The notes: a model not told the origin generated them from the letters alone. A stretch of 64,000 bases of DNA from Rotaria sordida (GCA_905250125.1 CAJNOL010000294.1:62001-126000); one strand, 5' to 3'. Counted from the stretch's first letter, positions 51,107 through 63,805 are shown. A program made the numbers and translations.

Positions 51107-51573
51107 GGATTTGTATTGTACAATGTTTTTTTTCCAGATATAATAAACATGACATATATATATATATATATATATTGTAGAATAATTAATTATTATGTAT
51201 TTCTCTATTATATAGAAGAAATTAACTTTCTATAGGGAAATCTATTAGAAATAAGCTATTTGCACCAAACGATAAAAGATGTAAGATTATAAGATAATGA
51301 AAAAATTTTTCATATGGACTTTTTTAATTGATTTTATATTCAATATTAATTTACGAATAAATAATTAATTCATGATGTTTTTCACGAAGATAAGACGAAC
51401 TCATTTTCTTAAAAAAAAAATTTTATCTTTTCATAATCATCATGTTTATCTCTAATAAATCATTTACTAACTAATCATCTAATGAAATCTTATTTCATTC
51501 TAATATATTTTATTAATTTTAAAATATATATGTATATATATATATATATAAAATACAAAAGCAAAACACTTGA
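51107..51573. other. Convergent 3' region, innexin and EF-hand genes
   Basis: 467 bp between stops. AT repeats at about 51152-51174 and 51528-51550. Likely 3' untranslated regions of both genes; nothing else seen. Confidence 0.5.
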
Positions 51574-53777
51574 TTATACAGAAATATTTGGTGGTATTTT
51601 CATTGGTTCATTTGAATACACAATTTCTCTTGTTATATCCATCATAAGTAATTCACGTGCATAACCACGTACAATAAATTCTCGAAATTCATTATAATCT
51701 AATTTACCATTATAATCCCAATCAACTTTATCAATATAATATCTTATACGTTCTCGACTAACAGATTTACCAATAATACGCATTAATGTTTCAAGTTCAT
51801 CAGCTTGTATATAATGATCACCATTTTTATCAAATGAACAAAATGCTAACCATATTGAATAATCATCATGTCGATCAGTTTGACCACCAGTTATAACCGG
51901 TATAAGAATATCGCAAAATTTATCAAATGTTAATTCTTCTCCATAGAGACCCATAAAATAAAAATAAAAAACAATAATGATCATTATTATTTATGTTTAT
52001 AATTAACAAGTCTACCTCTTGGCAATAGAAGAGATTTCATTTGATCATATTGTTGTTTTGTCAAGCTTAATTTATACTGATGACCATGATATTTGTCTTG
52101 ATCTCGTTTTTCACGTTCGAACCAATCATAAATTACTAGATCAAATGAAAGAAAGAATAATTCGGAAATCATGTGAAGATGATAATTGCCGATAATATCC
52201 CGAATCTAGTGGTAGAATTAAAGTTTTGATAAATGAATTCTTATTATTATGATATTCGCCTTCAAGTTTGATATCTTATTAAAGAATATATAGCTCTTCT
52301 TCTCTTGGTTATTCAAAAAAAAAATCATATTAGGTGATTTTACACGAACTGAATTCTGAATGAAAGCTTTATTGATGAATTAGATCATATTTTCTGCTAA
52401 AGGTACCTCACCTTTTTCTAGGGGTTTCTCAAGAATAGCTCGACCAAAAATTTTGAAACTTTCAGAACTAGATAGATCTCGACTAGTAAAGTAAAAGTTG
52501 TCATACACATAGACTTCTCGAATGCTTTCTTCTATGAGATATAGAGGATGTAAGGGTCAAAAATGACCTGAAGTTCCATTCCTGCAAACAGCCATAATTC
52601 AATGTTTTTTGTAATGACCAAGATCAAATTGAGGTATATATGTTTTTCTTTGAAATAAAATGTTGTTTTTTTTTCACTTATGAAAACCAAAATACTGAAA
52701 GTCTTGTCAAAAGAACGTATTTTTCTTTACCTAGGGCAAACTTTGTAAGATCTACTACAAAACACCAGAACATTATTTTAAGAAAAAAAACAAACTCATA
52801 TACACTTCATTTTGATCCTAGTTGTCAAACAAAAAATTTTCAACTCAATGAGTCGAAGCATCTGACAGAAAAGGGAAAAAAAAACTTCAATTTTTCTGTT
52901 GGAAAATGGATTTTGAGAAAAATGCAAAACTATGTACAGTTTTTCGTTATTTCTGTTATGTAAATTTGATTTTTAAATGTTATGAAAAAAAAATTTTTGG
53001 ATCATGCAAGGGGTCCCTTAATTGTATTTTGAAGACTAAATAGTTTCATTGATATTTAGAGCAAAACTATGATACTTTATGACATGCAATATGTTCTTCT
53101 CATTTTATTCAAACTAATTGTAAATGTTTCTAATATTTTATGTAATCGAAAACATTCATATTTGGCAAGTTCAAATCCAATAGACATGATCGATATGACA
53201 TATTCAATTATTTTTATACAAGCAGAAATGTTTTATTCTGTTATGTAAATTTGGCAGTGTATAATATGAATAACTTATAAGTACTAAGTAAAAAAAACAA
53301 CAATTTATAGAATCAAAATTTGAAAAAGTTCGATCTACCATTAAATAGTATCTAATTTATTTTTTTAAGAAATAGAAAACAGAATAGAATTTTATCAATA
53401 GTGTAATCACTCTCTACAATAGAAAATTAGACACATAACTTCCGAATGATTCTGAAAATGTCTATATATCAATGATGATTACTACCAGAACTTAATTAGT
53501 CTAATAACGATGATCTAACAAGGACGATCATGTACACATAAATGATGAATTCTGATCTAATTTAAAATATAAAATTCTATACACACAAACCTTTGACAAG
53601 TTCTCCATTAACCTTCTTTGTATATTTACCATATCGTCTAGAACATGTATAATATTAAAAGAAAAAAATATTTATTTATTTGATATTTATTTCAATTCTT
53701 GTTTCCTATCACCTGATAACATTCTCGTAGATTGGTAGGTGTATAAGATTCTCCATTGAATTACGTTCCATCATCAT
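51574..53777 (-). CDS. EF-hand calcium-binding protein
   Basis: Four minus-strand exons (53777-53713, 53637-53591, 52135-52016, 51938-51574) give 198 aa in frame. Two EF-hand loops are clear: DKNGDHYIQADE (about residues 119-130, canonical D-x-N-x-D ... E) and DWDYNGKLDYNE (D-x-D-x-N ... E). A preceding helix-rich half (ELVKVIYDWFEREKR and so on) may include degenerate hands. The first two exons sit 1.45 kb upstream of the rest; the downstream reading from 52172 (MISELFF...) looks like intron sequence, because TGATCTAG at 52136-52143 is a good acceptor. The start is one of three tandem ATGs at 53777-53769. The acceptor of the last exon follows TCTCTATGGAG and is not ideal. Exact subfamily not recognised; calcineurin-B/calcium-sensor-like size. 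Confidence 0.75.
52136..53590 (-). other. 1.45-kb intron of the EF-hand gene
   Basis: Lies between exons 2 and 3 of the EF-hand gene. AT-rich, with a less AT-biased block (about 52370-52620) that looks like old repeat DNA. The plus-strand frame at 52640-52963 is low-complexity and not accepted as a gene. Confidence 0.5.
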
Positions 53778-54517
53778 ATACGTTCTTATTTATATATTTA
53801 TAGACAACAGTTATTCTGTTAGATGTATATATGTATGTAAACTGGATGAGTGGGCAACAGAACAAGCAAGGCGTGGTTGCCTGCAGCTGCCACGGTTTCT
53901 AAATGAATAATGTAAGCGAGACATAGAAAAAGAGAGAAAGACCTTTTTTTTTATCTACGTTCTATATTCTTCGTTGTCGATCGGCTTTCTTTTTTTTTTT
54001 TTGCGTCACCAATTGGAGCGAAAGAAACAGAAAAATAAACGATATACGAAGAGTGACAAGCACAGGCGTACAAATTCTTTGTTCTTTAATTCCCCCGTTG
54101 GATTAATCATGGAAATAAGTTGACCTATTTAGCCTTGATCAATGAAAAGAATATATCAAATAGAAATATATTTTTTGAAAAAAGAAAAAAGAAGATAAAA
54201 GGTTTCAGATTGTTTATTTTTAAATATTCAAGGTAATAAAAATCAATGAGAATAAATTTTATTTTTAATCTATAAATATATATAGAACAATATTGATTAA
54301 CAAGAAATGTATATTCATCTGTAATGATAAGCGAAATATGATTCTTGATATTAACCTCAGGAGAAATGCCTCAATTTTCTATTACATCATTCATGATTAT
54401 ATGATCATATCTGTATGAAGAACTATTTAATATAAATGATGATTTTATTTTGAAACTTTTTCTTTTTTATTTATAACAATGCATAGTTTTAAAAATACAA
54501 AAAAAAACAAGATGTTT
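53778..54517. other. Interval between the EF-hand gene and the RASSF-like gene
   Basis: 740 bp between the EF-hand start and the end of the RASSF-like gene, both on the minus strand. About 53830-54110 has higher GC and GA/CT tracts (for example the GCCTGCAGCTGCCACGG stretch), which I read as the upstream region of the EF-hand gene. No gene seen. Confidence 0.45.
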
Positions 54518-55184
54518 TCAAACAAATGTTTCTAAGATTTGTTTTGTAGGTACAATCGAATCATCTGCAGATAAATTTGAACTAATACCTGATTCACTAG
54601 ATGAATATGGAATGTTTTTATTGATTATATTTAATGATGATCTAAAACAACAAAAACAAAAGAATGAAAATTCAATGTTTTCTTTTTCCTTTTAACTACC
54701 GTTTAGAATCCGAAGATAATTTAATATAATTTTCTTGTTGTTGATGAATATGTTTTTGAAAATTTTCTTTTAATTTTTCTAGATGTTTTTCATAGGGAAT
54801 TGATATTGTTTCAATAATATTATTTCTAATTGTTTCATTTGATAAACATTTTCGTTGAATAATATTTTGTATAAGAATTTCATCAGCAAATCGAACATGT
54901 TTTTTCACTTTTTTTAAACATATTTCAAATAATAAACGTCGTGAATAATTTTTTTGATTAATTTTTGCAATAACTTTATAAATACATGCTGAATCATTTA
55001 AAATTTTTTTCTTACAATCAGTATAAATATAAAGTAAATAATTGGTTGGATCACATGTTGGTAAAATTAATCGAATAACATCTTGAGCTGTCGTACGATT
55101 GTTTAAATTACTAATCCATTTAAGTCGTTTTTCATCATTATTTGTCAATGACATATAACGAACAGGTATTTCACTTATAAACAT
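54518..55184 (-). CDS. Ras-association domain protein, N-terminal RASSF (RASSF9/10)-like
   Basis: Two minus-strand exons (55184-54700 and 54641-54518) give 202 aa. Residues about 5-95 fit a Ras-association ubiquitin-like fold: EIPVRYMSL, then RLKWISNLNNRTTAQDVIRL, the conserved KRTT-DVI pattern of N-terminal RASSF proteins. A charged helix (EKHLEKLKENFQKHIHQQQE) follows, as in the coiled coil after the RA domain of RASSF9/10, then a Ser-rich tail. An acceptor-like TTTTTAAG ends at about 55203 and the frame stays open to it, so an untranslated or short coding 5' exon may exist upstream. The subfamily call rests on pattern only. Confidence 0.5.
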
Positions 55185-55202
55185 TGCATTTGATAAATGA
55201 CC

Positions 55203-57635
55203 TTAAAAAGATAGAAAAATATTTTGATAAATATAATATCTTAAGATAACATTTATATAATAAAATGTTTAAAAAAAATTAGGAATAAGAGAAAACAAAA
55301 TTTTGATTATAAGGTCATTAGCCAATTCATGATGAAAGAAAAATATAGACCATAATCATCAGTTGTATCTCTCTATTTTGGAAAACTATCGTTTTTCCCC
55401 AACGTAACTCAACGATTTTCTTCGCTTTCCTTTACTCACCAAAACTCCACAATAAAGTTCGACTTCCGCCTCAATCTTGATGCACAATGAGCAATTTTTA
55501 TCACAAGAGAATTTTTTTGATAGAAATATTAGCTTATTGTACTCAAAAATAACATTGATGAAAAAAAAGATCATTTCTGATGGAAAATCTCTGAAGTGGA
55601 TCCTTACCCTAAGCCTCGGTATAAAAAACTGTTTATATTATTTTACGATAAAGAAATCGCGAAAAGACTGTATCTCCATCTAGAAGCATTTGCACTAACT
55701 AAATGTCAATTATAGAAGAACATGCTCGGAAAGTTTCATCGATATCATATTAGTGGAAAAAAGTGACGGTCAAATATAGTGAAGACGTCTTTTCGGAAAA
55801 CGCTTAATGTAAAAAGAATAATTATTTTTTCTGAAGGAAAACTTTTCTTTTTACTGAATAGAGAATAAGACCTAGTTTCAGATTATATATGATTTATTGT
55901 CCAACTCTTACAAAAAAATGATGTATCTCTAATGTTGCTGAAATTTGACCTTTTTGTAATTAAGTTTTTCTAATGAATTTAGTAGATGAGACAAAATTTT
56001 TTCTACTAAAAAAATGACTTGTTAATTATAAGTGTATAAGTTACTATTCAAATCTCAAAAAAGTTCACTATCATTTTTCCATCCAATATCTACATGATTG
56101 TCCACTTTGTGATACCTTAGTAATCATAAAGGATTCTTTATAAATATATATCCCTAAATGAATCATTCTATTCGAAGGACTTACTAAATAAAATTTAATA
56201 AATCCCGTTCTCGAGTCTATTTTTCTTTCTCTTATACTTACTTTCCATATCGATGATTATAGTGAACTAATATTATTGATTGAACATACACTTGATATAT
56301 ATATACAAAATCGGTTGAATGAACGCGTAATTGGATTACATTTGCACTATATCGCACATAATCAAATGATTGCTCGAATATTTTCTCTCTCTCTCTCTGT
56401 TTCGTTCTCTATTTTTTGTCAATTTTTATTGTTTTATGTTAACAATGATTGGTAAATTGATTTATCTTTAATTGTTACTGCTGGTGCATGAGATTTTCTA
56501 TTATGAGAAAAAATTCATTTTTCTAGTAAAAGAATATTAGAAAAAAAGAAACGAAGTACAACACCAGGTTGAAATATAAAAAAAGAAACAATAATGATAA
56601 TGATGACATTCGATTAAATGTTATCTATTGAAAATTGAAAATCAATCGAAAGAAGAAGTGAGCAACACATCATCAAAGTGAATTTGCCTCGAACAAAAAT
56701 AAAGCATAATTATAATGTACACTTAGGTGTTTAATACACATTGAAATAATTGAAGATGAAAGAAAATTGAATGAACTCTTTTTTCCTCTGGTTTATTGAT
56801 AGTGAAGAGAAGAAAAGTAATGATAAAAAGAGTATTTTATATATATTCAAATACGATGACAACATAGATCATATTTGTTTCTATTTCATAGAATAAATGA
56901 ATTGGAAATCAATTATGTATATCAAATAATGAAAATTTGAAATATTTTATTTATTAGATAGAAGATGATGAATATGTATTTAAAAACAAACATGTTTTAT
57001 TATTAGTTTTATGTCAACTGATAAATAGAAAGGAAAAGACTTTAAGCTGATTTAGATTTGAATATTGTCATATGTTCATATTTTTGTGTTAAGAGAAGAT
57101 ATGGAAAATATCACGCTTGTTTAAATCAATAAATCTCTTATATAACATCTTCTTTTCTTAGAAAAAAAAATTGTATTAGATGATTCTCATCGAATAGAAC
57201 GTGCCAAGATTAAAATTCTGATGTCATTGAAATAAATCGAGAGGAAAGAATCGAGTTCGTTTTTGTCTTTCGTAATGAAATATGTTGATTAATATAAATG
57301 ATTTTGTCTGTGATTATTATAACTATTATCTTCGAAGAATGTGATTTATTTGAAGATATGTAGGTACATTTTTTAATAGTATGTATTAAACTTTTTTTTC
57401 TTGGTCGAAATGAACATGTAAAACCATAGAAGATTTGATTAAGCTAACAAGCAATGTGAGACGAATGAAAATATCTTATCTCAATGCTGAAATAAAGAAG
57501 TTTCGTTTTCTCTTGTTTGTTTGTTTGTATTTTTGTTACTAAGAAACATATAAGTCTAGTCCAAATGAATAATATCGACCATTCTGCATGTATATAATCT
57601 CGATAAAATCAACCATTTTCATTCTGTTAGCTATC
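55203..57635. other. Gene-poor interval before the hexosaminidase gene
   Basis: 2.4 kb between divergent genes. About 55380-55950 is less AT-biased and probably old repeat DNA; short frames on both strands there lack splice context or any familiar motif. 56380-56400 has a CT run. The last bases contain an acceptor (TTCTGTTAG, AG at 57629-57630) five bases before the hexosaminidase ATG. Confidence 0.45.
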
Positions 57636-60600
57636 ATGTTGCGTACAGTATATTTTTTCGAATATGTACTGTCTTTTATCATTTGTATACATCATGTTTA
57701 TTCAGTAATTGATTATATCGAAGCAAAATTTCCATTAAGAGTAAGTATAGGTTTTTTTTTTAGTTTTAATCAAGAAATTTTATTATATCTATGAATTAAT
57801 AAATGTACAAAAGAAATAACAAAATTGATGAAATATTTAAACAAATAGAGATGTAAGAGAATAAAGAATATAAATTCATTGGTTAGATAAATTTGTCTTT
57901 TAGTTAAATTTTTCATAATAATTTCATATGTATAATTATTTAATTTTAGGGTGAACCATCAGCACCAAATGCTCCATGGCCACAACCTCAATATTTAAAT
58001 GTTAGTTCTGATTATATTTATATTGATCCAGAATTTTTTATTGTCTATTCCAACCTAAAAAATTGTGATATTATTGATAAAGCTATTGAACGTTATAAAC
58101 CAATATTTTTTCCACCAAAATTATCAATTCAAATTCCAAATATATTTCATGAAGATCAAATTTTTCTATCAGTTTCTATTCTTGTAAAATCAAAAAAATG
58201 TCATACATATCCACAACTTCATGACGATCAATCTTGTAAATGATTGTTTTTTTTTTTGTTAATTTATTTTCCTTATAATAAATCGAATTATTTATTTAGA
58301 TAGTATTACAATTGAAAATTCTTATGGAATTATTTTTGCTGAAAATGTTTGGGGTGCACTTAATGGTCTTGAAACATTTTCACAATTACTTTTTATTAAT
58401 GAAAATAATTATGTAAGAAGTTTATTAATTAAAAAACAAAAATAATTAAATAAATATTTTAATTTCTGTTTTTCATAGTTAGTAACAAATGCTTCAATAT
58501 ATATTCATGATTGGCCTCGTTTTCCATATCGTGGTATTCTTTTGGATACAGCTCGTCATTTTCTACCTGTTCCAATAATTAAACAACATTTAGTAATTAA
58601 ATTCCGATCAAAATATATAGTTAAATCTAGGTTTTTTTTCTCTAAAGGATGCAATGGTGTACAATAAATTTAATGTTTTTCATTGGCATATTACCGATGA
58701 TCAATCATGGCCGTTTGTTTCTCAAAAATTCCCACAATTAACTGAAAAAGTTGAATATAATTTATTTTTTTTTTTGGATATTTTTGTTTTTGCATATAAA
58801 TTTTTCTAGGGTGCATTCTCATCTGATCATGTTTATACACCTGATGATGTTCAAGATATTATTGAACATGCACGTCTTCGTGGCATTCGTACAATACCTG
58901 AATTTGATACACCAGGTCATGTCGCTGCTCTTGGACGTGCATTTCCTGGTTTGTATTCATATTATAGAAATTGCCTTTATTATTTTACATATTTTTTGTT
59001 TTTAAATAAAGAATTTTTAACTGATTGTTATAATGGTTCAATAGCAGGTCAAGCTATTTATGGTGTACATGCTGAACGAGAAATTCTTGATCCAACAAAA
59101 GAAGAAGTTTATAAATTTATGAATGAATTTTTAAAAGAAGTAAAAAATATTTTTAAATATGAATCATATATACATCTTGGTATGGATGAAGTTTATCCAG
59201 CTTGTTGGTATGATCAGTTTAAATAAAATTTTTACAAATAAAAAAAGATTTCTTGTTCTTTTATTGTTTTAATAAATTGAAGGATGTCAAATCCAAATAT
59301 TCAAAATTTTTTAAAAGAAAATAATATGTCGAATGGAACAGATTTAATGACATATTATTCAAAAGAAATTCTTAAATTAATGAAATCAATTGGTGGTAAA
59401 TCAATGGTATGGCAAGATATATGGGATGATGGTGTTAAATTACCATCAGATACTGTTATTGAAATATGGAAAGATACTTCACTTTTATCTAATAGTCCAT
59501 CGTGGTCTTATTATTTATCAAAAGCTACAAGTGAAGGATATGATGCTGTTCTTGCTGCTCCATTTTATTTAAATATGTAAAGAAATAAAAAAAAGAACTT
59601 TTGTTTTTCTTTTTTATAAGATTTAAATGTTTTATTAGGATTAGCTATGGTAAATATAATACACCTGAATCGGTAATGAATTTAGAATTTTTTAAATGGT
59701 ATAATATTGATTTATTTGAAAATTTTACTGGTAGAAAAATAAATTTATATTTTATAATAATAAATAAATAAATAAAAATATTTATTTTATTTCAAGGTGA
59801 TAATATTGCTCGACAACGATTAATTGGTGGTGAAGCTGCACTTTGGGCAGAATTTATTGATGGTACTAATAGTTTATCTCGTTTATGGCCTCGAGTATCA
59901 GCTGTTGCTGAACGTTTATGGAGTTCAATTTATGTAAATAATCCAGAAGATGCTCAATTTCGACTTGATGTTCATCGATGTCGAATGCTTAGGTTAGAAA
60001 ATAATTGATATATACATGATATATTTTAGGCAAAATTAAACTTAGATAGAGTTCATTTTTAATTAGATACAAAACGACAAAAAGATTTTTCTTTTACATT
60101 AAAAAAAATCTATACCACGTATTTATTTTTTGAAACTTATATTTTTGAAGAAAATAGTGAGTGTAAATTTTAAGTCGAAAATTTTTGGTTGCCCACTACA
60201 GACCTTAGCAATTGGAATTAAAGGCTATTGAATATGTTTCCATTGCAACCACAGATATAAATCATTGTGTAAGCCTTTGATTATTTCATTTTACTTGTTA
60301 CAAATTTTAAAGTATATTACATTACATAAAAAAATTTATATTACATTACATGGAATATGTCAGCTTCACATTTCAACCCCAAATAAGCTGTGCACTAACA
60401 AGCTTTTTTTAATTTGATAAAGTATTCATTTTCATGTGTTCTTATTGTAGTGTATGTATCAATGACGTCTTCTGTATCGATATCACAAATTGATTTTCGA
60501 AAATATTTTTATGAATAAGCAAATCAACATACGACATTTTTTGAGTATTAAATTTCGAGATAAGTTAGTTTTTATTGTACCATAGGGTATACATAAACTA

Positions 60601-61139
60601 AAAAAATCTCTTCATTGTTTGTTTTTGGTATGGACATAACAAAGCTTAACAATACAATATATTTATACTTAATATGTCATCTATAGAGCACGTTTAATTC
60701 GAAGACAAATGACCATCAATAAAAAATGGTATTCAAAAAAGCATAAGCTTAAATGGTTCTTTTTGTTTTGGTCAAAGTATGCTAAGATAAACTAGATTTC
60801 AATTGAGAATATTAGCAAACTTTACAGCTTCCTTAATTCAACTATACTTGAATTAAAGTTAAAAATAAGTTAATAAAAAAATATAAGATCAATTATTTAT
60901 TTTCAATTTTATTTTATTTTTATATCATTTAAAAATTCTAATTTAATCTTGCCTAACACAAAAATATCTATAAAACTTTGATAAAATAACAAAAAATTCT
61001 TGATTAATATTTTTATTAATTTTGTTTTAATAGACGTGGTATTCCAGCTGCACCAATACTTAATGGTTATTGTGGTTCATATGAAGTAGGAATGAAACAT
61101 TCGATGGTTAATGAACCTATTTTTAATTATATTAATTGA
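57636..61139 (+). CDS. HEX: Beta-hexosaminidase, lysosomal HEXA/HEXB type (GH20)
   Basis: Removes terminal N-acetylhexosamine from glycans and glycolipids. Eleven exons (57636-57740, 57950-58235, 58300-58412, 58479-58592, 58648-58749, 58810-58948, 59012-59207, 59283-59576, 59639-59730, 59797-59992, 61034-61139) give 580 aa; human subunits are about 530-560. A signal peptide is followed by the GH20b pro-domain with PWPQPQYL. The catalytic barrel has [50 protein letters not shown] and [12 protein letters not shown], which carries the catalytic Asp-Glu pair. Human enzymes have HLGGDEV, so one Gly is Met here. WQDIWDD, IEIWKD and [10 protein letters not shown] line the substrate pocket. An upstream in-frame ATG at 57588 exists, but the one at 57636 gives a clean signal peptide. 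The last intron is 1.04 kb. Confidence 0.95.
59993..61033 (+). other. 1.04-kb last intron of the hexosaminidase gene
   Basis: Donor GTTAGA at 59993, acceptor TTTTAATAG ending at 61033. AT-rich; no coding frame, inverted repeat ends or second copy of its sequence found. Confidence 0.55.
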
Positions 61140-61169
61140 TATACATATATATATACATAGATGTTTATT

Positions 61170-61589
61170 TTATAGTTTAATAAAAGAACTTAAAGGATAT
61201 AATAATGTAGAACAATTTTCATAGATAGCCTTTGAATTTTTATTAATAAGATTTTGAACATGAGTTATCCATTGAAAATCAGGTAATGCAACAATTGGAA
61301 GATCTTTATAATAAGCTTCTATATATTTAACATATGTTTTTAATCGATCTCGATCTTCTGTTAAATGATTAGTCCATTCAGTTTGACTATGTGCATGATA
61401 TAAGAATTGAGCAAGAATATTATCAATTCGATTTATCATATCTATAAATTCAAATTTAATATCAGTATGATGATGTTCGATTAAACATCGATAACAAAAT
61501 GAAATTAAACAATGAGAACATTGATAAGTATTAGTTAATGTTAATTCAGAAGAACATTTACATTTAATTAATAAATTTGTTGAAGGCAT
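61170..61589 (-). CDS. Small B-box-like zinc-finger protein
   Basis: Intronless, 139 aa. The first about 45 residues hold a Cys/His cluster: IKCKC, YQCSHCLISFCYRC, then LIEHHH, a pattern close to a B-box type zinc finger (CHC2-like). The rest is helical (RIDNILAQFLYHAHSQTE, DRLKTYVKYIEAYY), as in the coiled coil after B-boxes of TRIM-like proteins. There is no RING or C-terminal recognition domain, so it is a short stand-alone relative. It is tail to tail with the hexosaminidase, with only 30 bp between stop codons. Ligand and role unknown. Confidence 0.6.
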   Translation of the reverse strand: MPSTNLLIKCKCSSELTLTNTYQCSHCLISFCYRCLIEHHHTDIKFEFIDMINRIDNILAQFLYHAHSQTEWTNHLTEDRDRLKTYVKYIEAYYKDLPIVALPDFQWITHVQNLINKNSKAIYENCSTLLYPLSSFIKL

Positions 61590-62124
61590 TATAATATTAA
61601 TAATAAATGATCAAAACTTCTTATAGTAATTTATGAATAATATACATATTGTTTTGTTTATATAGTCTTCAAAAGCGACCTCTGCAACCCTAACTTTCCA
61701 TTGCAATAATTTTTCTTGGAGAAAGCCTATTACGAAAAGTAAGGAAAGAAAAAAAAACCCATGATAAAGTCTTTCGTAAGTAGGAAGTGACTTCTTTGCG
61801 TTATTTGTATATTTATCAATATAGCTTTTCTCAGAACATAATGTTATTTTTAGATCGTAATTTGGCAAATGAGTGTATAAATCAAAGGATGTATTTCACT
61901 GTCAAGAAAAAAGAAATGCGTAAACATTAATTTCTATTTTTGTGGTTTCGTTCTTAGAAAAGAAAAATGTAAAATGATACATAGTAAGAAGGATATCGAT
62001 GGATTCAAATCCATTATATAATAATTAATTAAGAACAAGTATATATATATATATATATATTTCATTAAAATTTATTTGCTAGAAAATTCTTTATTCACAA
62101 ATCAATTAAGACACATAAAATCTA
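61590..62124. other. Interval between the B-box-like gene and the unrecognised gene
   Basis: 535 bp; AT repeat at about 62039-62060. It presumably holds the B-box promoter and the 3' untranslated region of the next minus-strand gene. No coding signal accepted. Confidence 0.45.
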
Positions 62125-63805
62125 TCACATCCAAGGTGTTGGACACGGTGGATTAAGCAAGGATTTAGCACGATGCACATTATGATTAGAATTGCTCGTA
62201 TGACTTAAATCATGTAAACGTAATGATGGTGTACTAGAAAAAAGAAAATATTTGTTTTTATTTATTTATATAAACAAAAAAAAAAAGAAGAAAAATTTAC
62301 TAGCGTCCTTTAGGTGATTGAGATTGTCGAGTGAAACTTAATGGTGTTGTTGTCATTCGATGACTTTCAATACGAAAATCTTGAAAACTCTCTGGTCGAA
62401 CTCCTAAAATAATATATAATTAATTATATTCTGAGTATAAAAAAAAAATCTAAAGCTTTACCTTTATATAGAGCATGATCTCTTGATGATGGTGATGTTA
62501 ATATTGGTACACGTGGTATTCTAAAAAAAAATTAATAAAAAAAAAATTTATCAATCAATATCCTATAACATACCCATAACTAGTTAATGGTCGAAAAGAT
62601 CGACGTACAAGTGAAGCAACAACTTTTTCCATGCGTCCTATTCGTTCATTTTGCATATCAGGTCCATTAAACCATTGTAAAGCATTATGCACTGGTATAT
62701 GAACACGATGTGTTGATGATCGTCGACTAGTAACTGGTGTTACAGGAACATTTGATGAATGTTCAAGTATTGACATAATACGTGATGGTTCATAATCATT
62801 CATATTTGATGAATGTGCTGGTTGTTGTATTTTTTCAAATGATACAATAGGTGCATGAGGTTGATTAGGCATAAGTAGAAGCATTGATTCAATAAGAACT
62901 GGTGATGTAGAAACAGTTTCACCATTGATAGAAGTTTTTATTTGTTCTTGTTTTTGTTTTATTATACGAACAGACATAGGACGTTCGATGATTGATATTC
63001 TTCGAAGTACAAAAAACAAAAAAGAAGAGTTCACATAAATAAATAAAATAAGATCAATTTATCTACTCTTCTGGTGTAACCACTTTACGTTCAATTATTG
63101 GAGAAGTTGGTGGAGGAGAATTTGATATGTCTTGAGAATTACGTGTTGTTTCTTGATGAATAATAGGAACTGATGGAGAAGGAGTTGTTTCACGTGGTGC
63201 ATCAACAAATGCTTCTCTAGATTTTGAAAAAATAATAAAAATTTTATTAAAGAAAAACAAAAAAAGATTAAATGACATATACTTTGGTTTATTGAGGTCT
63301 ATATTTAAAAAACAAAAAACAACAACCTATTGAATTACATTGAAAGAAAAATAGTACAACTTACTCATTTCAAAAAGTTTTGGTGTAACACGTCCTTTTT
63401 CAATAGATTCTGATGTCTAATTAACAACAAAAAAAAATGTATTTTAAACTGATAAATTAATTATCTAAATGCTTACTCTTGATAGTATTGTTCTTGATGA
63501 AGATGGAAGTGGAGGCGGTAGTAGCGAAGGAGGAACTAATCGAGGTGTTTCACTTCGTATTGTTGTCATTTGTAATGTTATTTTATCACCAGATGCAAAT
63601 TTTGGTTTCCAATATTCATGTGAAGGATCCCATTCAAAATTATTCATATTAACATAAGTAGTATGATCATTTGCTGAACCATTACTAACCATCGCACCAT
63701 TAAGAGCAAGAATATGATCAAGTTGAATCATTGCAATTTCTGTATCGGGTAATGTTACAATACGACCAAAACTTTGTGGAGCAGTTAATATACGATCACC
63801 AATAG
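62125..63805 (-). CDS. 3' part of an unrecognised, mostly disordered protein gene (runs off the right edge)
   Basis: Eight minus-strand exons (63805-63477, 63416-63365, 63298-63283, 63216-63067, 62999-62574, 62520-62462, 62403-62301, 62233-62125) keep one frame for 413 residues to the TGA. The first exon here begins with a split codon after an acceptor (TTATTCAG), so more exons lie beyond 64000. It starts with a compact-looking part (GDRILTAPQSFGRIVTLPDT, then EIAMIQLDHILALNGAMVSN, then WDPSHEYWKPKFASGDKITL). It then turns Pro/Ser/Thr-rich (VPPSLLPPPLPSSSR) with short helical blocks (RIGRMEKVVASLVRRSFRPL) and ends in TPSLRLHDLSHTSN. One exon is only 16 bp. I recognise no family, signal peptide or membrane span. 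Confidence 0.7.

Noticed and set aside
52137-52172. ATG at 52172 as start of the EF-hand gene
   Set aside because: The stretch ends in TGATCTAG, a good acceptor, and upstream exons at 53.6-53.8 kb join in perfect phase.
55386-55683. Overlapping frames on both strands near 55.5 kb
   Set aside because: No splice context, no motif, Lys/Ile/Leu/Ser-rich; more like old repeat DNA.
61990-62020. T-loop-like GGATTCAAATCC as a tRNA
   Set aside because: No matching acceptor, D- or anticodon-arm stems could be folded around it.
63469-63657. Plus-strand Gly/Ser-rich frame
   Set aside because: Antisense to the Pro-rich exon 63805-63477 of the minus-strand gene, whose splice phases are consistent.
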